Shown in pieces: positions 9,614 through 24,600 of a stretch of DNA of 44,825 nucleotides (position 1 is the first letter of the stretch; each line of letters starts with the position of its first letter). A program made the translations under genes and the position numbers. This DNA is from Brachionus plicatilis (taxonomy: Eukaryota > Rotifera > Eurotatoria > Ploima > Brachionidae), in the NCBI GenBank assembly GCA_010279815.1, contig QEOQ01000519.1:84812-129636 (forward strand), read 5' to 3'. The notes beneath the pieces are model-generated. The model was not told the DNA's origin. It saw only the letters and a list, made by a program, of their open reading frames with translations, and did not search any database.

Positions 9614-12600
9614 TGTCCCTTTCTATCCTAGTCGATAATGGGGAGGCGCTCATCTCCTTTTCATGTACCTTTTTGAGCAACAGAAAACATGTGACCAGTT
9701 ATAAACTTTAGTGATCAGGATATTTTTATTTGCGACCAGTTATTAGAAGTTAGTCTGGTCACATAACAGGTGAGACCCAATTTTTTATGTTTTTATTAAT
9801 TTTTTAAACAGGAATAAAAGATCGAAAAAAGAAAGGAGGAAATTCACTGATCCTTGTAGAACTCCTAACTCGAGAGATAAAATTTTTTTATACCTAGTCG
9901 AAATTATTGTGATCTTTTTTGTAGAATAATGATTTAATATCAAATCTAAAATGTAATTATTTTTATTCATAAAAAATTACATTACTCAATCTATCTATCA
10001 AATTGAATTTTTTTCTAAAAAAAAAATTTTCACAATATAATCCGTAAAATCTTGGCCGCTATTTTAGATTAAAATTAGACCAAACTTTCCAGAATAGTTT
10101 TTTTTGAAGATTAATTAAAAGAATCAAAAATTTTATAATAATTTTTTAATTTATAAAAAAAAAATTTTCAAATTTTATTTATTTTAATTATTTTTTTTAA
10201 TTATTTATTTTAAATTTACATCTTTATTTTTTATCATTCTTTTAATTTTTCTTTAAAACAAACTATTCTGGATGTGTTCAACATTTACATTCTAAATTTA
10301 AGTAATTTTTTTATGGTAGTGTAAAGTTTGGATCAAAATGGACAACAAAGCAATATTTTTTAATCCAAACTTTACACTACCATAAAAAATTACTATGTCA
10401 TTTTACCGTGTCATTTTTATCAATTATTAAATTAACTAGAAAAAAGTCTAATGCAGCTAATAAAATTAAAAAATTAAAAAAATTTCATTTTTTTAGAATT
10501 AATCCAGATTTAAAAATAAATTAATTGTAGATCCAAAATATATTTTTCCCCATTTAATTAATCATTTTTAAGGGTCTACCTAGTCCTCACAAACAAAAAA
10601 CTGTCACCCACAAATCAAAAACTTTTCCTCACAAAGAAAAAATTTTCAGCACAAAAAAAACTTGAATAAGACAAAAATTGTCCTCCACAAAAAAATTAAC
10701 TTCTAAGCAAAATTTTTTTTAATATCTATTAAAAACTGCCAATAAATATTTTAGATAATAATAAAATAAAAAAACAGTGACAATTCATTGAATGATGAAG
10801 GGCCAATATTATATGAGAATCCGACGAATTTGTTAATAAACCTAAAAAAGCTCGTCCAAAATTAGCTAGAAATTTTTTTTCCTTAAAAAAGATTTCAATT
10901 TAATCATTTTGTTAATTTAATATTTAATTTTTTTTTATATAATTTTATAAAAACTATTTGAAAAAGTTTTATAACAAATTTATTAAATTTTTTTTCACCA
11001 CAAAAAATTTTTGGTAACCAGCTATTTGGTTAAATATGTATAAATTATTTTTTTTTTGAATTCGGCACAAAAAAAAAGTGTTTTGTAGTGATTTGTGTTA
11101 AATTTTTAGTTTGTGGGGAACCATATATCTCTAATTTATAATTAAATTCTGTCTCTATCTTTCTCTCCCGAAAAAGCATGTTTCTAATATTTTAATATAA
11201 ATTGAAAATTGTAGTCACTTAATCTCAATTAATTTTTAAAACAAATTTCTTAATTAAATCTTAAATCAAGGTACAATCAAAAGTAAATGTGAAGTACGAT
11301 GCATGGCACAAGGATGTGTTGAGCAAATTTGGCTCATTTCTTGGCAACGAGCTTCAAGATTTTCACTCAACAGTTTCTAAATCCAGACAGGATTTGGAAA
11401 GTCAATCGGTGGAGGCCTCGAGTACATCAGAGGCAGTCAGTGTCATCACATATGTCCAGTCATTGAAGCGTAAACTAAAAGATTGGGAACGAAAAGTCGA
11501 AGCTTACACAAACTCGCAGAAAATCCTTGAGCGACAACGCTACCAATTTCCGTCTAACTGGTTGTACACTGACTACATCCTGGGAGAATGGGGCGCCTTC
11601 AATGAAATTCTCAAACGCAAAGACTCGTCCATCCAAAATCAAGTGGCCTCTCTTCAGGCAAAGATAATTAGCGAAGAAAAAGTGGTCGAGAACAGAACAA
11701 ATGAGCTAATAAACGAATGGGAAAACTCAAAACCAGTGGCTGGAAGCCTGAAGCCTGACAATGCCTTGAAAAACCTGCAAATATTCGAGGGAAAATTCAA
11801 CCGCATCAAAGAGGAACGCGACAACATGATGCGTGCCAAAGACGCTTTGGAGCTTAGAGACAGCTCGTCAAGCTCAAACGACATGCGCATCACAGTTTCA
11901 ATAGAAGAGCTCAACGATCTGAAGGGCGTTTGGTCCGAACTGACCAAAATATGGAACCAAATTGAAGAGCAAAAAGAAAGACAATGGCTTACAGTGCAAC
12001 CGAGAAAGCTGCGCGCTACCCTTGACGGTCTATTGACTCAAATGCGAGACATGCCTGCCCGCCTAAGACAATACGACTCGTACAATTACGTGAAAAAAAT
12101 TCTCCAAGATTACCTAAAAGCAAACCTTCTAATTGTAGAGCTGAAGTCCGAGGCGCTCAAAGAGCGCCATTGGAAACAATTAATGAAAAGAATGAATGTG
12201 GTGTGGAATTTGAACGATTTGACACTGGGCCATGTGTGGGACATAAATTTGCCAGTGTTCGAAACAACCATCAAGGAAATAATTCTGGTAGCGCAGGGTG
12301 AAAAGGCTTTGGAAGAATTTTTGAAAGAAGTGAGCGAATTGTGGAAGTCGTACACACTTGAATTGATCAGCTACCAAAACAAATGTCAAATAATCAAGGG
12401 CTGGGATGATTTATTTAATAAATTAAAGGAGCATATAAACAGTGTGAGTGCCATGAAGCTGTCGCCATACTACAAGGAGTTTGAGGAAGAAGCGCTCAGC
12501 TGGGAGGACAAATTGAACAGAATTAACTCTGTGTTCGATGTGTGGATTGATGTGCAGCGCAGATGGGTCTATTTGGACGGGATATTTGGCGGATCGGCCG

Positions 12601-15600
12601 ACATAAAGCATTTGTTGCCAAATGAGACACAAAAATTTCAGAATGTGAGCTCGGAATTTTTGAATTTGATGAAAAAAGTGGCCAAATCGCCGCTGGTCTT
12701 GGATGTGCTCAACATTCAGGGCATACAAAAAACATTGGAAAGATTGGCTGACCTGTTGGCCAAAATACAAAAAGCTCTTGGCGAATACTTGGAGCGAGAG
12801 AGGTCTTCGTTTCCCAGGTTTTACTTTGTTGGCGACGAGGACTTGCTGGAAATAATTGGCAACACCAAAAATGTGCCACGGCTGCAAAAACACTTCAAAA
12901 AAATGTTCGCCGGTGTTCATTCGATTTTGTTGAATGAAGACAACACAATTGTGCTTGGTGTATCCAGCAAAGAGGCTGAAGAGGTTTTGTTCAAGACTCC
13001 TGTGTCCATTGCAGCGCATCCGAAAATCAACGACTGGTTGACTTTGGTTGAGAAGGAAATACGCAATACACTAGCTCACTTATTGAGTCAATCTGTGCAA
13101 GAAGCGAATCAGTTCCGGCTAAATTCCATCGATCCGCTTGAGTACATCAATTGGGTGGAAAAGTACCAGGCACAGTTGGTTGTTTTGTCGGCGCAAATTT
13201 CTTGGTCTGAATTGGTCGAATCGGCTTTGAAAAAATTGGAAACAAATCCTGAATTGGAAAATTCGGACCAGAATCCACTAGTGCTCGCTTTGGCCAATGT
13301 AGAGAATACACTCAAGATTTTGGCCGATTCGGTGCTGCAAGACCAGGCTGCTTTGAGACGCCGCAAACTGGAACATTTAATTATAGAACACGTTCATCAG
13401 CGAGATGTTTTAAGAGATTTAATTGGCAAAAAAGTCAACAACTCCAAATCATTCGACTGGTTGTCACAGATGAGGTTTTACTTTGATCCAAAGTGTCCAA
13501 TTTTGCTCAAACAATTGACTATCCAAATGGCCAATTCGAAATTTCACTATGGTTTTGAGTATTTGGGTGTCCAGGATAAACTAGTTCAAACACCGCTCAC
13601 GGACCGATGCTACTTGACCATGACTCAAGCTCTAGAAGGAAGATTGGGTGGTTCACCGTTCGGGCCTGCTGGTACTGGTAAAACCGAGTCTGTCAAGGCG
13701 TTGGGAAATCAATTGGGCCGATTTGTGGTCGTGTTTAATTGTGATGAAACTTTTGACTTTCAGGCTATGGGTCGTATTTTTGTTGGATTGTGTCAAGTAG
13801 GTGCATGGGGTTGCTTTGATGAATTTAATAGACTCGAAGAGAGAATGTTGTCAGCTGTTTCGCAGCAAATTCAGACTATTCAGGAAGCTCTTAAGGAGCA
13901 TTCTTTACAGGTAATTTTTGACAATTTTTTTTATCAAATATCTTTCAAGTATTTTTGCCGAAAACAAATAAAAAAGATAAAATATTTTTAAAATTTTGGA
14001 AAATTTTTAAATTTTGAAAAAAATTATCTCAAACAGGTTTCGAATTTTAATAGAATAAAATTTTTAGTAGAATGACAGTTGACTTTAAAACTTTGAATCA
14101 AAAAATTTTTATAACATTAAGATGGTATGGTATAAAATTGTTCGCTGTTTAAAAGAATTGCTTTTTTATATTTTAATTCGGAATTAATAAATTAATAATT
14201 TCAGTAATATTTAAAATTTAGTATTTATTTTAAAAAAATTTATCAACAATTCATTTAAAAATTCTAAATGGTTTTTTTCGTTCTATTGATTGTTATCTTC
14301 GTCCCATCATAGAAAAAAGAAATTTCTAAAAACAGCACTTTTTTGACAGACAAATAATTTATTATTAATTATTAGTTTGGGTCTAATAGGCAAGTTTTAA
14401 AAAAGTTTAAACAAAAGGTTTCTTCCTATCTAAGTTTGAATCTAAATTAAATTATCACAAAGATTCTCCTTTTAAATCAGATTCTGAAGGAGTAAAGAAT
14501 TTTATATCAGACAAAATTATTGTTTGAAAAAAAATTCTTAAAATGTCTTTTTAGGCATACAAAAAAATAAAAACTTAGTCAGTGTAGAAACTGACTAAGT
14601 TAAGAAATGTTTTGATTTTTTAAATTCTGATAATTTGAAATTTTTGTACCGGGTGAATACTGAAAAAAATATTTTTTAATTAAAATAAAAAAAATAAAAA
14701 TTTTCTAAATTTTTTAAGAATGAACTTAAAAGATTTAAAAAAAAAATTTTCACAGAAAAATTAAATAAGAAAACTTTCTTTTTAAATCAAAATGATCTGA
14801 TCGAAACTTGAACCCAAAAATCTTCATCAAATTGATTTAATTTTTAAATAAAATATCTGAAAATAAAACAATTAATTAACTAAATTTATTTAAATCACAA
14901 GGTCCTGGATGGCAAAAAATCCGAATCAATTTCCATCGAACTTGTCGGCAAACAAGTCTCAGTCAATTCACACATGGCTATATTCATAACGATGAACCCG
15001 GGCTACGCCGGACGTTCAAATCTGCCCGACAACTTAAAAAAGCTTTTCCGCTCTTTGGCTATGACCCAACCAGACAATGTTCTGATCGCCCAGGTTATGC
15101 TCTACTCCCAAGGCTTCAGAAGTGCCGAAAAACTGGCTCACAAAGTGGTACCATTTTTCAAGCTATGCAATGAACAGCTATCATCCCAGAGCCATTATGA
15201 CTTTGGCCTCAGGTCTCTAAAGAGCGTGCTGGTAATGGCCGGTAATGTAAAACGAGAAAAAATTCAGCGAATTCGGCAAAAATTGACCGAGGATGAGCAA
15301 ATAATTGATGAAAGTCAAATAGCTGAGAACTTGAACGAACAAGAAATCCTAATACAGTCAATAATGGAAAGTTTTGTGCCCAGACTAATAAACGAAGATC
15401 TTCCATTGCTGCAAAGCTTGCTCAATGACGTATTCCCAGGCGTTCAATACGAACCCATCGAAATAGCTCGCTTAAAAGAAGAAATTAAGCGAGTTTGCCA
15501 AGAGCAAAATTTGGTATTCGGCGGCGAGCCAGGTTCAATGGGCGCCTATTGGCTGGAAAAAGTGCTCCAACTCTACTCTATATCCAACCTGAACCACGGC

Positions 15601-18600
15601 CTGATGATGGTCGGTCCATCGGGCTCTGGCAAATCAACAGCATGGCGCATACTTCTCAAAGCATTGGAGAGATACGAAAACATGGAAGGTGTAGCTCATA
15701 TCATAGACCCCAAGGCCATATCTAAGGACGCACTGTACGGCTCAATGGATCCGAATACACGCGAATGGACCGATGGTTTGTTCACGCATATTCTGCGCAA
15801 AATAATTGACAATGTGAGAGGCGAGCTGAATAAGCGCCAATGGATCATATTCGATGGCGATGTTGACCCGGAGTGGGTCGAAAATTTGAACTCTGTTTTG
15901 GACGATAATAAATTGTTAACTTTGCCAAATGGCGAAAGATTGAACATACCATCTAATGTGAGAATTATGTTCGAAGTTCAAGATCTCAAATACGCCACTT
16001 TGGCAACAGTGTCCCGTTGTGGTATGATATGGTTCAGTGAGCATGTTCTAAGCCTTGAAATGATTTATGAGAATTATTTTGACAAATTGAGCAATGTGCC
16101 TTTGGAGGCTGATGATGACGAAGACTTGAATGCGGCAATTAATATCGACTACAAGAAAAGATCAATGTCAAATCCGACAACTCCCAATTTGGACACATCC
16201 GCCAACATACCTGACTTTCCCACAAATCCAGAAATAAAAGGGGTCCTTGCTGAACAGCGCACTTGCGCCTCCTACATTAAAACCTATTTCAGCAACGAAG
16301 GTCTGGTAAGCAAGTGTTTGGAATACGCGGCCAAATTCGAACACATCATGGACTTTACTAGGCTAAGAGCTCTTGGTTCCATGTTCACCATGCTCAATCA
16401 ATCCGTGAGAAACATCCTAATGTACAATCAAGAACATGACTTCAAACTATCCGAGGAAACAATTGAAAAATACATGAGCAAGTCATTGATACTGGCTATT
16501 CTTTGGTCATTTGCTGGAGATTGTAAGCTCAAGTACAGAATTGATCTGGGCGAGTTTGTGCGCCTTTCAACCAACATTCAAATGCCTTCCAATGATCAAA
16601 ATCCAATAATTGACTACGAAGTTGAGCTCGCCAGTGGTGAATGGGTGCCATGGCTGGCCAAAGTTCCACAAATTGAAGTAGAAACTCACAAAGTAGCCGC
16701 ACCGGACGTGGTAGTGCCCACCATAGACACAATACGTCATGAAAGTTTGCTATTCACGTGGCTTAGCGAGCACAAACCATTGCTATTGTGTGGTCCGCCC
16801 GGTTCTGGCAAAACAATGACCCTATTTGCTGCTTTAAGAGGTCTGCCTGATCTAGAAGTAGTCGGTCTTAACTTTTCGTCAGCCACTACACCTGAACTCA
16901 TGCTTAAAACATTCGACCACTACTGCGAGTACAAGAGAACTCCGAATGGAATTGTTCTTGCACCGGTACAATTGGGAAAATGGTTGGTTATATTTTGTGA
17001 TGAGATCAATTTGCCTGATGAGGATAAATATGGGACCCAGCGAGTCATCTCGTTTATTAGACAATGCATTGAGCATGGTGGATTTTATCGCACCAGCGAT
17101 CAATCTTGGGTGAAATTGGAGAGAATACAATTTGTTGGTGCGTGCAATCCGCCCACTGATCCTGGCCGTAAACCATTGTCCCATCGCTTCTTGAGACACG
17201 TACCTCTGGTCTATGTTGATTATCCAGGAGAACTTTCTCTTAAACAAATATACGGCACGTTCAACCGTGCCATGCTTAGGATAATACCAACTTTGCGCAT
17301 CTATGCCGAACCATTGACAAATGCCATGGTAGAATTTTACCTAATGTCTCAGGATAGATTCACTGTTGACCAACAGCCACATTATATTTACTCGCCGCGC
17401 GAAATGACCCGTTGGGTGCGCGGAATATGCGAGGCAATCAGACCTTTGGAACACATGAGTTTGGAAGATTTGGTCAGGCTTTTTGTTCACGAGGCGCTTC
17501 GTTTGTTCCAAGATCGTTTGGTCAGCGGTGAAGAACGAGAGTGGACCGATGAGAATATAAATGCCGTGGCTGTTAGACATTTTATTAATATGGACTCGGA
17601 CAAGGCGCTTCAGCGTCCTATACTCTATTCGAACTGGCTCAAAAAAGACTACTTGCCCGTTGACCAAGAGGAATTAAGGGACTATGTAAAAGCAAGACTC
17701 AAAGTGTTCTATGAAGAAGAGCTTGATGTACAATTGGTCCTGTTCAATGAAGTATTGGATCATGTGTTAAGAATAGACCGTATATTCAGACAACCCCAGG
17801 GGCATTTACTGCTTATCGGTGTTTCCGGAGCCGGAAAAACAACTTTATCACGTTTTGTTGCTTGGATCAATGGTCTAAGTGTCTTTCAAATCAAGGTAAG
17901 AAATTTATGCTTTTAAACCTTTTAAAAATTGAGGCTAGATTTAATTTTTTTGTTTTTTATTCATTAGTATTATATAAAAATGAAGTTATTTTATTAATTA
18001 ATGTATTCTAGGAAATTTTAAATTAATAAATTATTAGAGTTAGCAAACGAAACAGTGGTGGCATTGACAGTGTCATCTCTTTTAAAAAAATACATTAAAA
18101 TATAAAATTTTTAAAAAATTTTTATTAAGAAAAACGAATTGTTCTTTTCAAATTTTGATAGTGATTTCTAAAAAAATTTATGAACTTTTACGGATATTTA
18201 AAGGAATGAAATATGATCTCAAAAATTTTAAAAGTTAATAATCGGTAATAATTTCTTTATTAATAAAATTAAGATTTTATTTATAGGTAAAATGAGGCTA
18301 AAATTAAAGAATCATTGAGTGTTTACCTCAATTAAACCTTAATATCAAATTTTTCACTCAAATGAATTTAAAAAAAAGTAAAGAATTCTAATTAAATAAA
18401 GGAAAAAATTTTAAAAAAATTTTCAACAAACAGCTTTTAAAAAACTTTTAAAAAATTTTTCAAGGAAAATTCAATTTATCATTAACAATTAAAAATGTTA
18501 ATAAATTTTTTGCATTTTAAATTAAAATATCGTTTTTTAGTTATTTATCAATTTTTAATTCCACTATTTTAGATTGCCAAATTTTAAAATTAATTTTTTA

Positions 18601-21600
18601 ATAAAAAAAATTCAATTAAAATTCTAAAATATACATTCAATATATATCAAATTAATCATTCTAAAATTTTAAATGAACTGAACATTTTGAATATTTTTTT
18701 TTAAATAATTATCTTAATGGTTTAATTTCAATTTTTCTTTATGTGTGAAGATTAAATAAAAAAAATAATAGAAAACAATAAAATAAATTCTCAAATTTTA
18801 TTAACTGAAAAAAAAATAATTGAATTAATTTTAGGTGCATAATAATTACAGCGGTGACGATTTTGACAATGACTTAAGAAATGTGCTTCGCCGTGCAGGA
18901 ACAAAGGGTGAAAAAATAGTCTTTATCCTGGACGAATCCAATGTGCTTGATTCTGGTTTCTTAGAACGAATGAACACATTGCTAGCAAATGGTGAAGTGC
19001 CAGGTCTATTCGAAGGCGACGAATACTCTACCCTAATGACCCAATGCAAAGAAGGCGCTCAACGCGATGGCCTAATGCTCGATTCATCCGATGAACTTTA
19101 CAAATGGTTCACTAATGAAGTCATGAAAAATCTGCATGTAGTTTTCACGATGAATCCAAGCCAAGACGGCCTGAAAACCCGTGCCTCCACCTCACCGGCC
19201 TTGTTCAATCGCTGTGTGCTCAACTGGTTCGGCGATTGGAGCCATCACGCCTACTACCAAGTTGGCAAAGAGTTCACAGTCCGTATTGACTTGGAAAAAT
19301 CGGACTACTTCCCGCCAGAAACTCTTCAATTTGTTCACGACCCAGCAGTTCAAAGCATCACTCACCGTGACGCGGTGGTCAACACATTTGTCCAAATACA
19401 CGACTCACTACACGAGGCCAATTCGCGTCTCCAGAAAAAAGGCGGTCGCACCACCACAATTACGCCTCGCCACTATCTTGACTTTATCAACCACTTTGCC
19501 AAGCTTTACAATGAAAAGCGCTCCGAACTGGAAGACCAACAGGTGCACTTGAATATCGGCCTGAGCAAAATCAAAGAAACACTGGAACAAGTCGAAGAGT
19601 TGCAGAAGAGTTTGGCAGTGAAAAGAACCGAATTGGAGAAGAAAAACAACGAGGCAAATTCAAAATTGAAGCAAATGATGACCGATCAGCAAGAGGCTGA
19701 GAAAAAAAAGGTCGCTTCACAGGAACTCCAGGCCATATTGAGCGAACAAATGGAACAAATAGACAAAAAGAAAAAGGATGTGATGGAAGATTTGAGCAAA
19801 GTGGAGCCAGCAGTTGAAGACGCCCAGCAAGCAGTCAAGTCAATTAAGCGTCAGCATTTGGTCGAATTGAAAAGCTTGGTAAATCCACCGGCGCTCGTAA
19901 AGCTCGGCCTCGAGTCAATTTGCTTAATTTTGAACCAGGAGACCAGCGACTGGAAAGTGATCCGTGGCATCATAGTCAAAGACAACTTCATAAACACAAT
20001 CATCAACTTTCAGACTGACAACATTATCCCGCAAATAAAAGAAAAAATGAAAACAAAATACTTGTCCAACCCGGACTATGACTTCAACCGGATAAACAAT
20101 GCCAGCCAGGCTTGCGGTCCATTGGTCAAATGGGCCACTGCTCAGATACAATACGCTGAAATGCTGCACAAAGTGGAGCCACTGCGCATGGAATTGAAAT
20201 CTTTGGAAGAGGCTGCCGAAGTAAACATCACCAAGGCCAAGGATTTGGAAAGTGTCATTGAACACTTGGAAAAGTCAATAAGCCAATACAAACAAGAATA
20301 TGCCGAGCTGATTAGCCAGGCTCAAATAATAAAGTCTGACTTGAGCTCGGTGGAGAGCAAAGTGGGCCGCTCAGTGGCTTTGCTGGACAGTTTGTCCAAT
20401 GAGCAAATCCGCTGGGAGTCCAGCACCGAGTCTTTTAAGGTTCAGATGTCGACCATAGTCGGCGATGTGCTGCTCAGCTCGGCCCTTATGGCCTATGGTG
20501 GCTACTATGACCAGGCTATGAGAAACAATTTGTTCAATACTTGGATATATAGTCTACAAAATGCCAATATTAAGTTCAAAGATGACCTGGCTAGGATAGA
20601 GTATCTGAGCAATGCGGATGAGCGAATGCAATGGTCAGCTAACTCTCTGCCAACTGATGATCTGTGCATTGAAAATGCCATCATGCTCAAACGCTTCAAT
20701 AGATACCCTTTGATCATAGACCCGTCCGGTCAAGCTACTGAGTTTATACTCAATGTTTACAAGGAAAAAAAAATAACCAAGACATCGTTTTTGGACACAT
20801 CGTTCAGAAAAAATTTGGAAAGTGCGCTTCGATTTGGCAACCCAATACTGATCCAAGATGTGGAAAATTATGATCCGATTTTGAATCCGGTTTTGAATAG
20901 AGAAATAAGGCGCTCAGGTGGCAGAATTTTGATCACTCTAGGTGATCAAGATATTGACTTTTCGCCAATGTTCACCATGTTTTTGTCGACTAGAGATCCG
21001 ACTGTGGAATTTCCGCCTGACATTTGTTCACGTGTTACTTTTGTTAACTTCACTGTGACTCGTTCTAGTCTGCAAGCCCAATGTTTGCATCAGGTGCTCA
21101 AGTGTGAACGACCTGATGTGGAAGAGAAAAGACTTGATTTGCTCAAGACCCAAGGCGAATATCAGCAGCGATTGAGACATTTGGAAAAAGATCTACTTGG
21201 TGCACTCAATGAGTCAAAAGGTAAGCTAAATTGATTTATTTTTACATAGAACTAGAATAATTTGTGTATAATTTACCTTTAAGAATGTTTTTTAATTTTT
21301 TAATTTTTTTTCTTTTATGATATTTTTTAGAAAAATTGACACTTTAAAGGATTCATATCATTATTTATTTGTTTTTCTGTGCCAAGCTAAAGCTCCTTCA
21401 GATTAAAAATAAAATTAAAAAAAAATTAAATAAAATGAGAATTTAAAGTAGAGACAGTTAAAATAAAGAATAAAATTATATTAATCCAACTATTATGAAA
21501 ATATTTAATTGTAGGTTCCGGTTTTGGGAAGTAGAATAAATAATTATTAAGATAAAAATCTGGTATGAAACCTGCTATATATTAGACAAAAAACACAAAA

Positions 21601-24600
21601 AAATTTGATCGTGAACTCACAAAAATATGCTTTGAGTACCCCGAAGTCTAAAGGCTGAGATCAAAAGCTTATAATGAGCACTTACTTTAGGTCTTGGCTT
21701 AGCTAAGATCTTCGAATTTTAAGATTGATTTTTAAACGAATCTAGGTTTTCATCAAAAAAGAATTAGAATAGATGCATAACTTTAGAAAATATTGAGTAA
21801 GCTTTCGATCCATTTGACAATCTGTTTTTTGAATTATCAATAAATTTTTATTATATTCTGTATCTCCAGAATATGTTTTGTTGGTTCATGATCGTTTTTG
21901 TTTGCATTTTTGACTCTAAAATATTGCTGGTATTAAAATCGATCATTTTTGAAATCCTTTAAATAAGATTTATTTTATGATTTTTTTAAGGAATTAAAAA
22001 ATAAATAATGAATGTCAGAGCAATCAAGTAATTTTATTTGATTATAATTTTTATCAACAAAAAAAAAAAATCATAGAATTTTTACTGAAGATGATTAAAA
22101 AAAAAAGCTAAATTTTTTGTAAGATTAAAACAAAGAGAGAATTTAAATATAACTTTTGCAAAAAATCTGCAGGTTAAATATTTTTGTTTATTTATTTTCC
22201 TTTTATAAAATACACCGCGAGCAAATTTTAAAAAAAAGTCTTAAATTTAAAAATTGATCGTAATTTTAGTTTCTTTGAAACAAATACTGAAATTTATCTG
22301 GAAAATCCTTTCTGACAATCTTGTCTGGAAAAATACGAATTTTCTTTGAAAATGAAAAAAAAATTTTGCACGATTAAAAATTATTTTAAACTTCACTTGT
22401 GAATTTTTTAATTGTTTTAAAATGTTTTCAAAATCTATTGACCAGTAGATATTTTGTTAAGATAAGTGAAAAAAACAATTGAAGATTGTCTATTTTAAAT
22501 TACAATTTATTTATTTGTGATGATCTAAATCTCCTTCAGATTAATAAAAAAAAATTAATAAAATCAAAAAAACAAAATAAAATAAGCAGATTAAATGTAG
22601 AATACAATAAATTAAAAAAAAATTTAGAGAGAATAGATAAATTAAAATGAGTAGTATGGTCTATTTTTTATGATTAATTTGATTAAAAAAATTTGGTATT
22701 AAGGTAAAATCCTGAACGATGACACAATAATAACTCGTTTGGAAAACTTGAAAAAAGAAGCATCGGAAATAAGCCGCAAAGTAGCCGAAACCGATCAAAT
22801 AATGAAAGAAGTGGACACAGTTATCAACCAATACATATCACTGTCCCAAGCTTGTTCGAGCATCTACTTCACCATGGATGTTCTCAACCAAATACATTCA
22901 TTGTACCAATACTCTTTGCAATACTTTCTCGAAATTTTCACCACTGTCCTCAACCAAAACTCCAACTTGACCAATGTCAAAGACCCCCAACAACGCCTCA
23001 AAATCCTAGCCAAAGATCTATTCTATTTGGCCTACTACCGCTTGGCCAGGGGCATGCTCCACGAAGACCGCATTGTGTTAGCTCTTCTCCTGGTGCGTAT
23101 TTACGTGCGCGGCTTCGATTCCAAGGGAAGCGACGTGGACCTTTACTTCAGAGCGCTGGCCAACTCAAATACCCTAAGTTTAACAAGCGACAAAGACGAC
23201 ATTCCAGCTGCCAAAACCCTAAACTCAAATCAAACCGAATCGCTCAACTACTTGCTCAAATTGCCCGCATTCTCCAACATCAAAAATCTGATCAGCGAAA
23301 ATTCAGGCGAATTTTTCAAATGGCTCGAAATGAGCTATCCAGAAGCTTGTGTGCCAGAACAATTTATAAATGCGTCCAAAAAAAGCGACAAAAGTGAACT
23401 TGACTTGGCCGAAATAGCGGACCATCTAAAAAAACTTTTGTTTGTGAAAGCGATGAGACCCGATCGATTCATATCGATTGCCGAGTCGTTTGTCAACTCA
23501 ATATTTGGCGAACAATTTTTGAACCAAGCTGAAAAAATGCTCGATTTAAATGAAATTGTGGAAAATGAGATCAAATCTACGACGCCCATTTTGATGTGTT
23601 CAGTGGCTGGCTATGACGCCTCGGGCCGAGTCGAAGACCTAGCTGCCGAGAACAACAAACAACTGATTTCAATAGCGATCGGCTCTGCCGAAGGCTTTAC
23701 CCAGGCCGAAAAGTCAATTGGCACTTCTTCCAAGACTGGCAAATGGGTGCTGCTCAAAAATGTGCATCTAGCTCCGCAATGGTTGGTTCAATTGGAAAAA
23801 AAGCTTCACAACCTGCAGGCCCATCCGAGCTTTAGAATATTTTTGTCCATGGAAATAAATCCAAAGATACCAAGCAATTTGTTGAGATTGGGCCGCGCAT
23901 TTGTCTTCGAGCCACCGCCAGGCATCAGGGCCAATTTGCTCAGAACACTGAGCTTCATTCCGCCGAGCAGAATGAACAAAGCTCCTCTGGAGCGGTCAAG
24001 GTTGTACTTTTTGTTGTCATGGTTACATGCAGTCACCCAAGAACGACTGCGCTACGTGCCCCTCGGCTGGTCCAAGTCCTACGAGTTCAACGAGTCCGAC
24101 CTGAGATGCGGCCTGGACACAATCGATGTCTGGATCGACACAGTTGCCATGGGACGCACAAACCTGCCGCCCAACAAAGTTCCATTTCCCGCCATTTTTA
24201 CCCTCTTGTCCGAATGTGTGTACGGCGGCAAAATTGACAATGTATTTGACAGACGCTTGCTGAACACATTCCTGAAGCAGTTGTTCAGCATAAGCAGTTT
24301 TGAGAACGACTTTAAATTGGTAAAGGACGAGATGTGCCAATTGAGCATGCCAGAAGGCGTCAAGCGAGAAAATTTTGTGGAATGGGTGGAAAATTTGAAG
24401 CAGCAACAAACACCGTCTTGGCTAGGCCTGCCAAATAGTGCTGAAAAAGTCCTACTGTCCAACTATTGCTATGAAATAGTCAACAAGCTGCTCAAGCTGT
24501 CAATCATGGATGACGAAGAGGAAGAGTTGGCCTACGACCCGGAAAAGAACAAGCAGCAGAAGGAAAAATTGGCCGACACTAGGCCAGTGTGGATGAAGCA

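Larger units (their letters stand above)
9095..11270. other. Dynein intron 2, transposon-rich
   Basis: It is 2176 nt long and holds, in order, an inverted-repeat element (9246-9780) with an (AAT)n tail inside it, an inverted-repeat element (10089-10272), a long hairpin (10301-10394) and a MITE copy (about 10572-11122). It has no exon. The acceptor is AAATCAAG|GTA. Confidence 0.85.
21221..22703. other. Dynein intron 5 with two retrotransposon tails
   Basis: It is 1483 nt. Two copies of the CCTTCAGATTAA repeat sit at about 21365-21480 and 22505-22640 in the same orientation. The rest is unremarkable AT-rich DNA. The acceptor is GTATTAAG|GTA. Confidence 0.8.
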
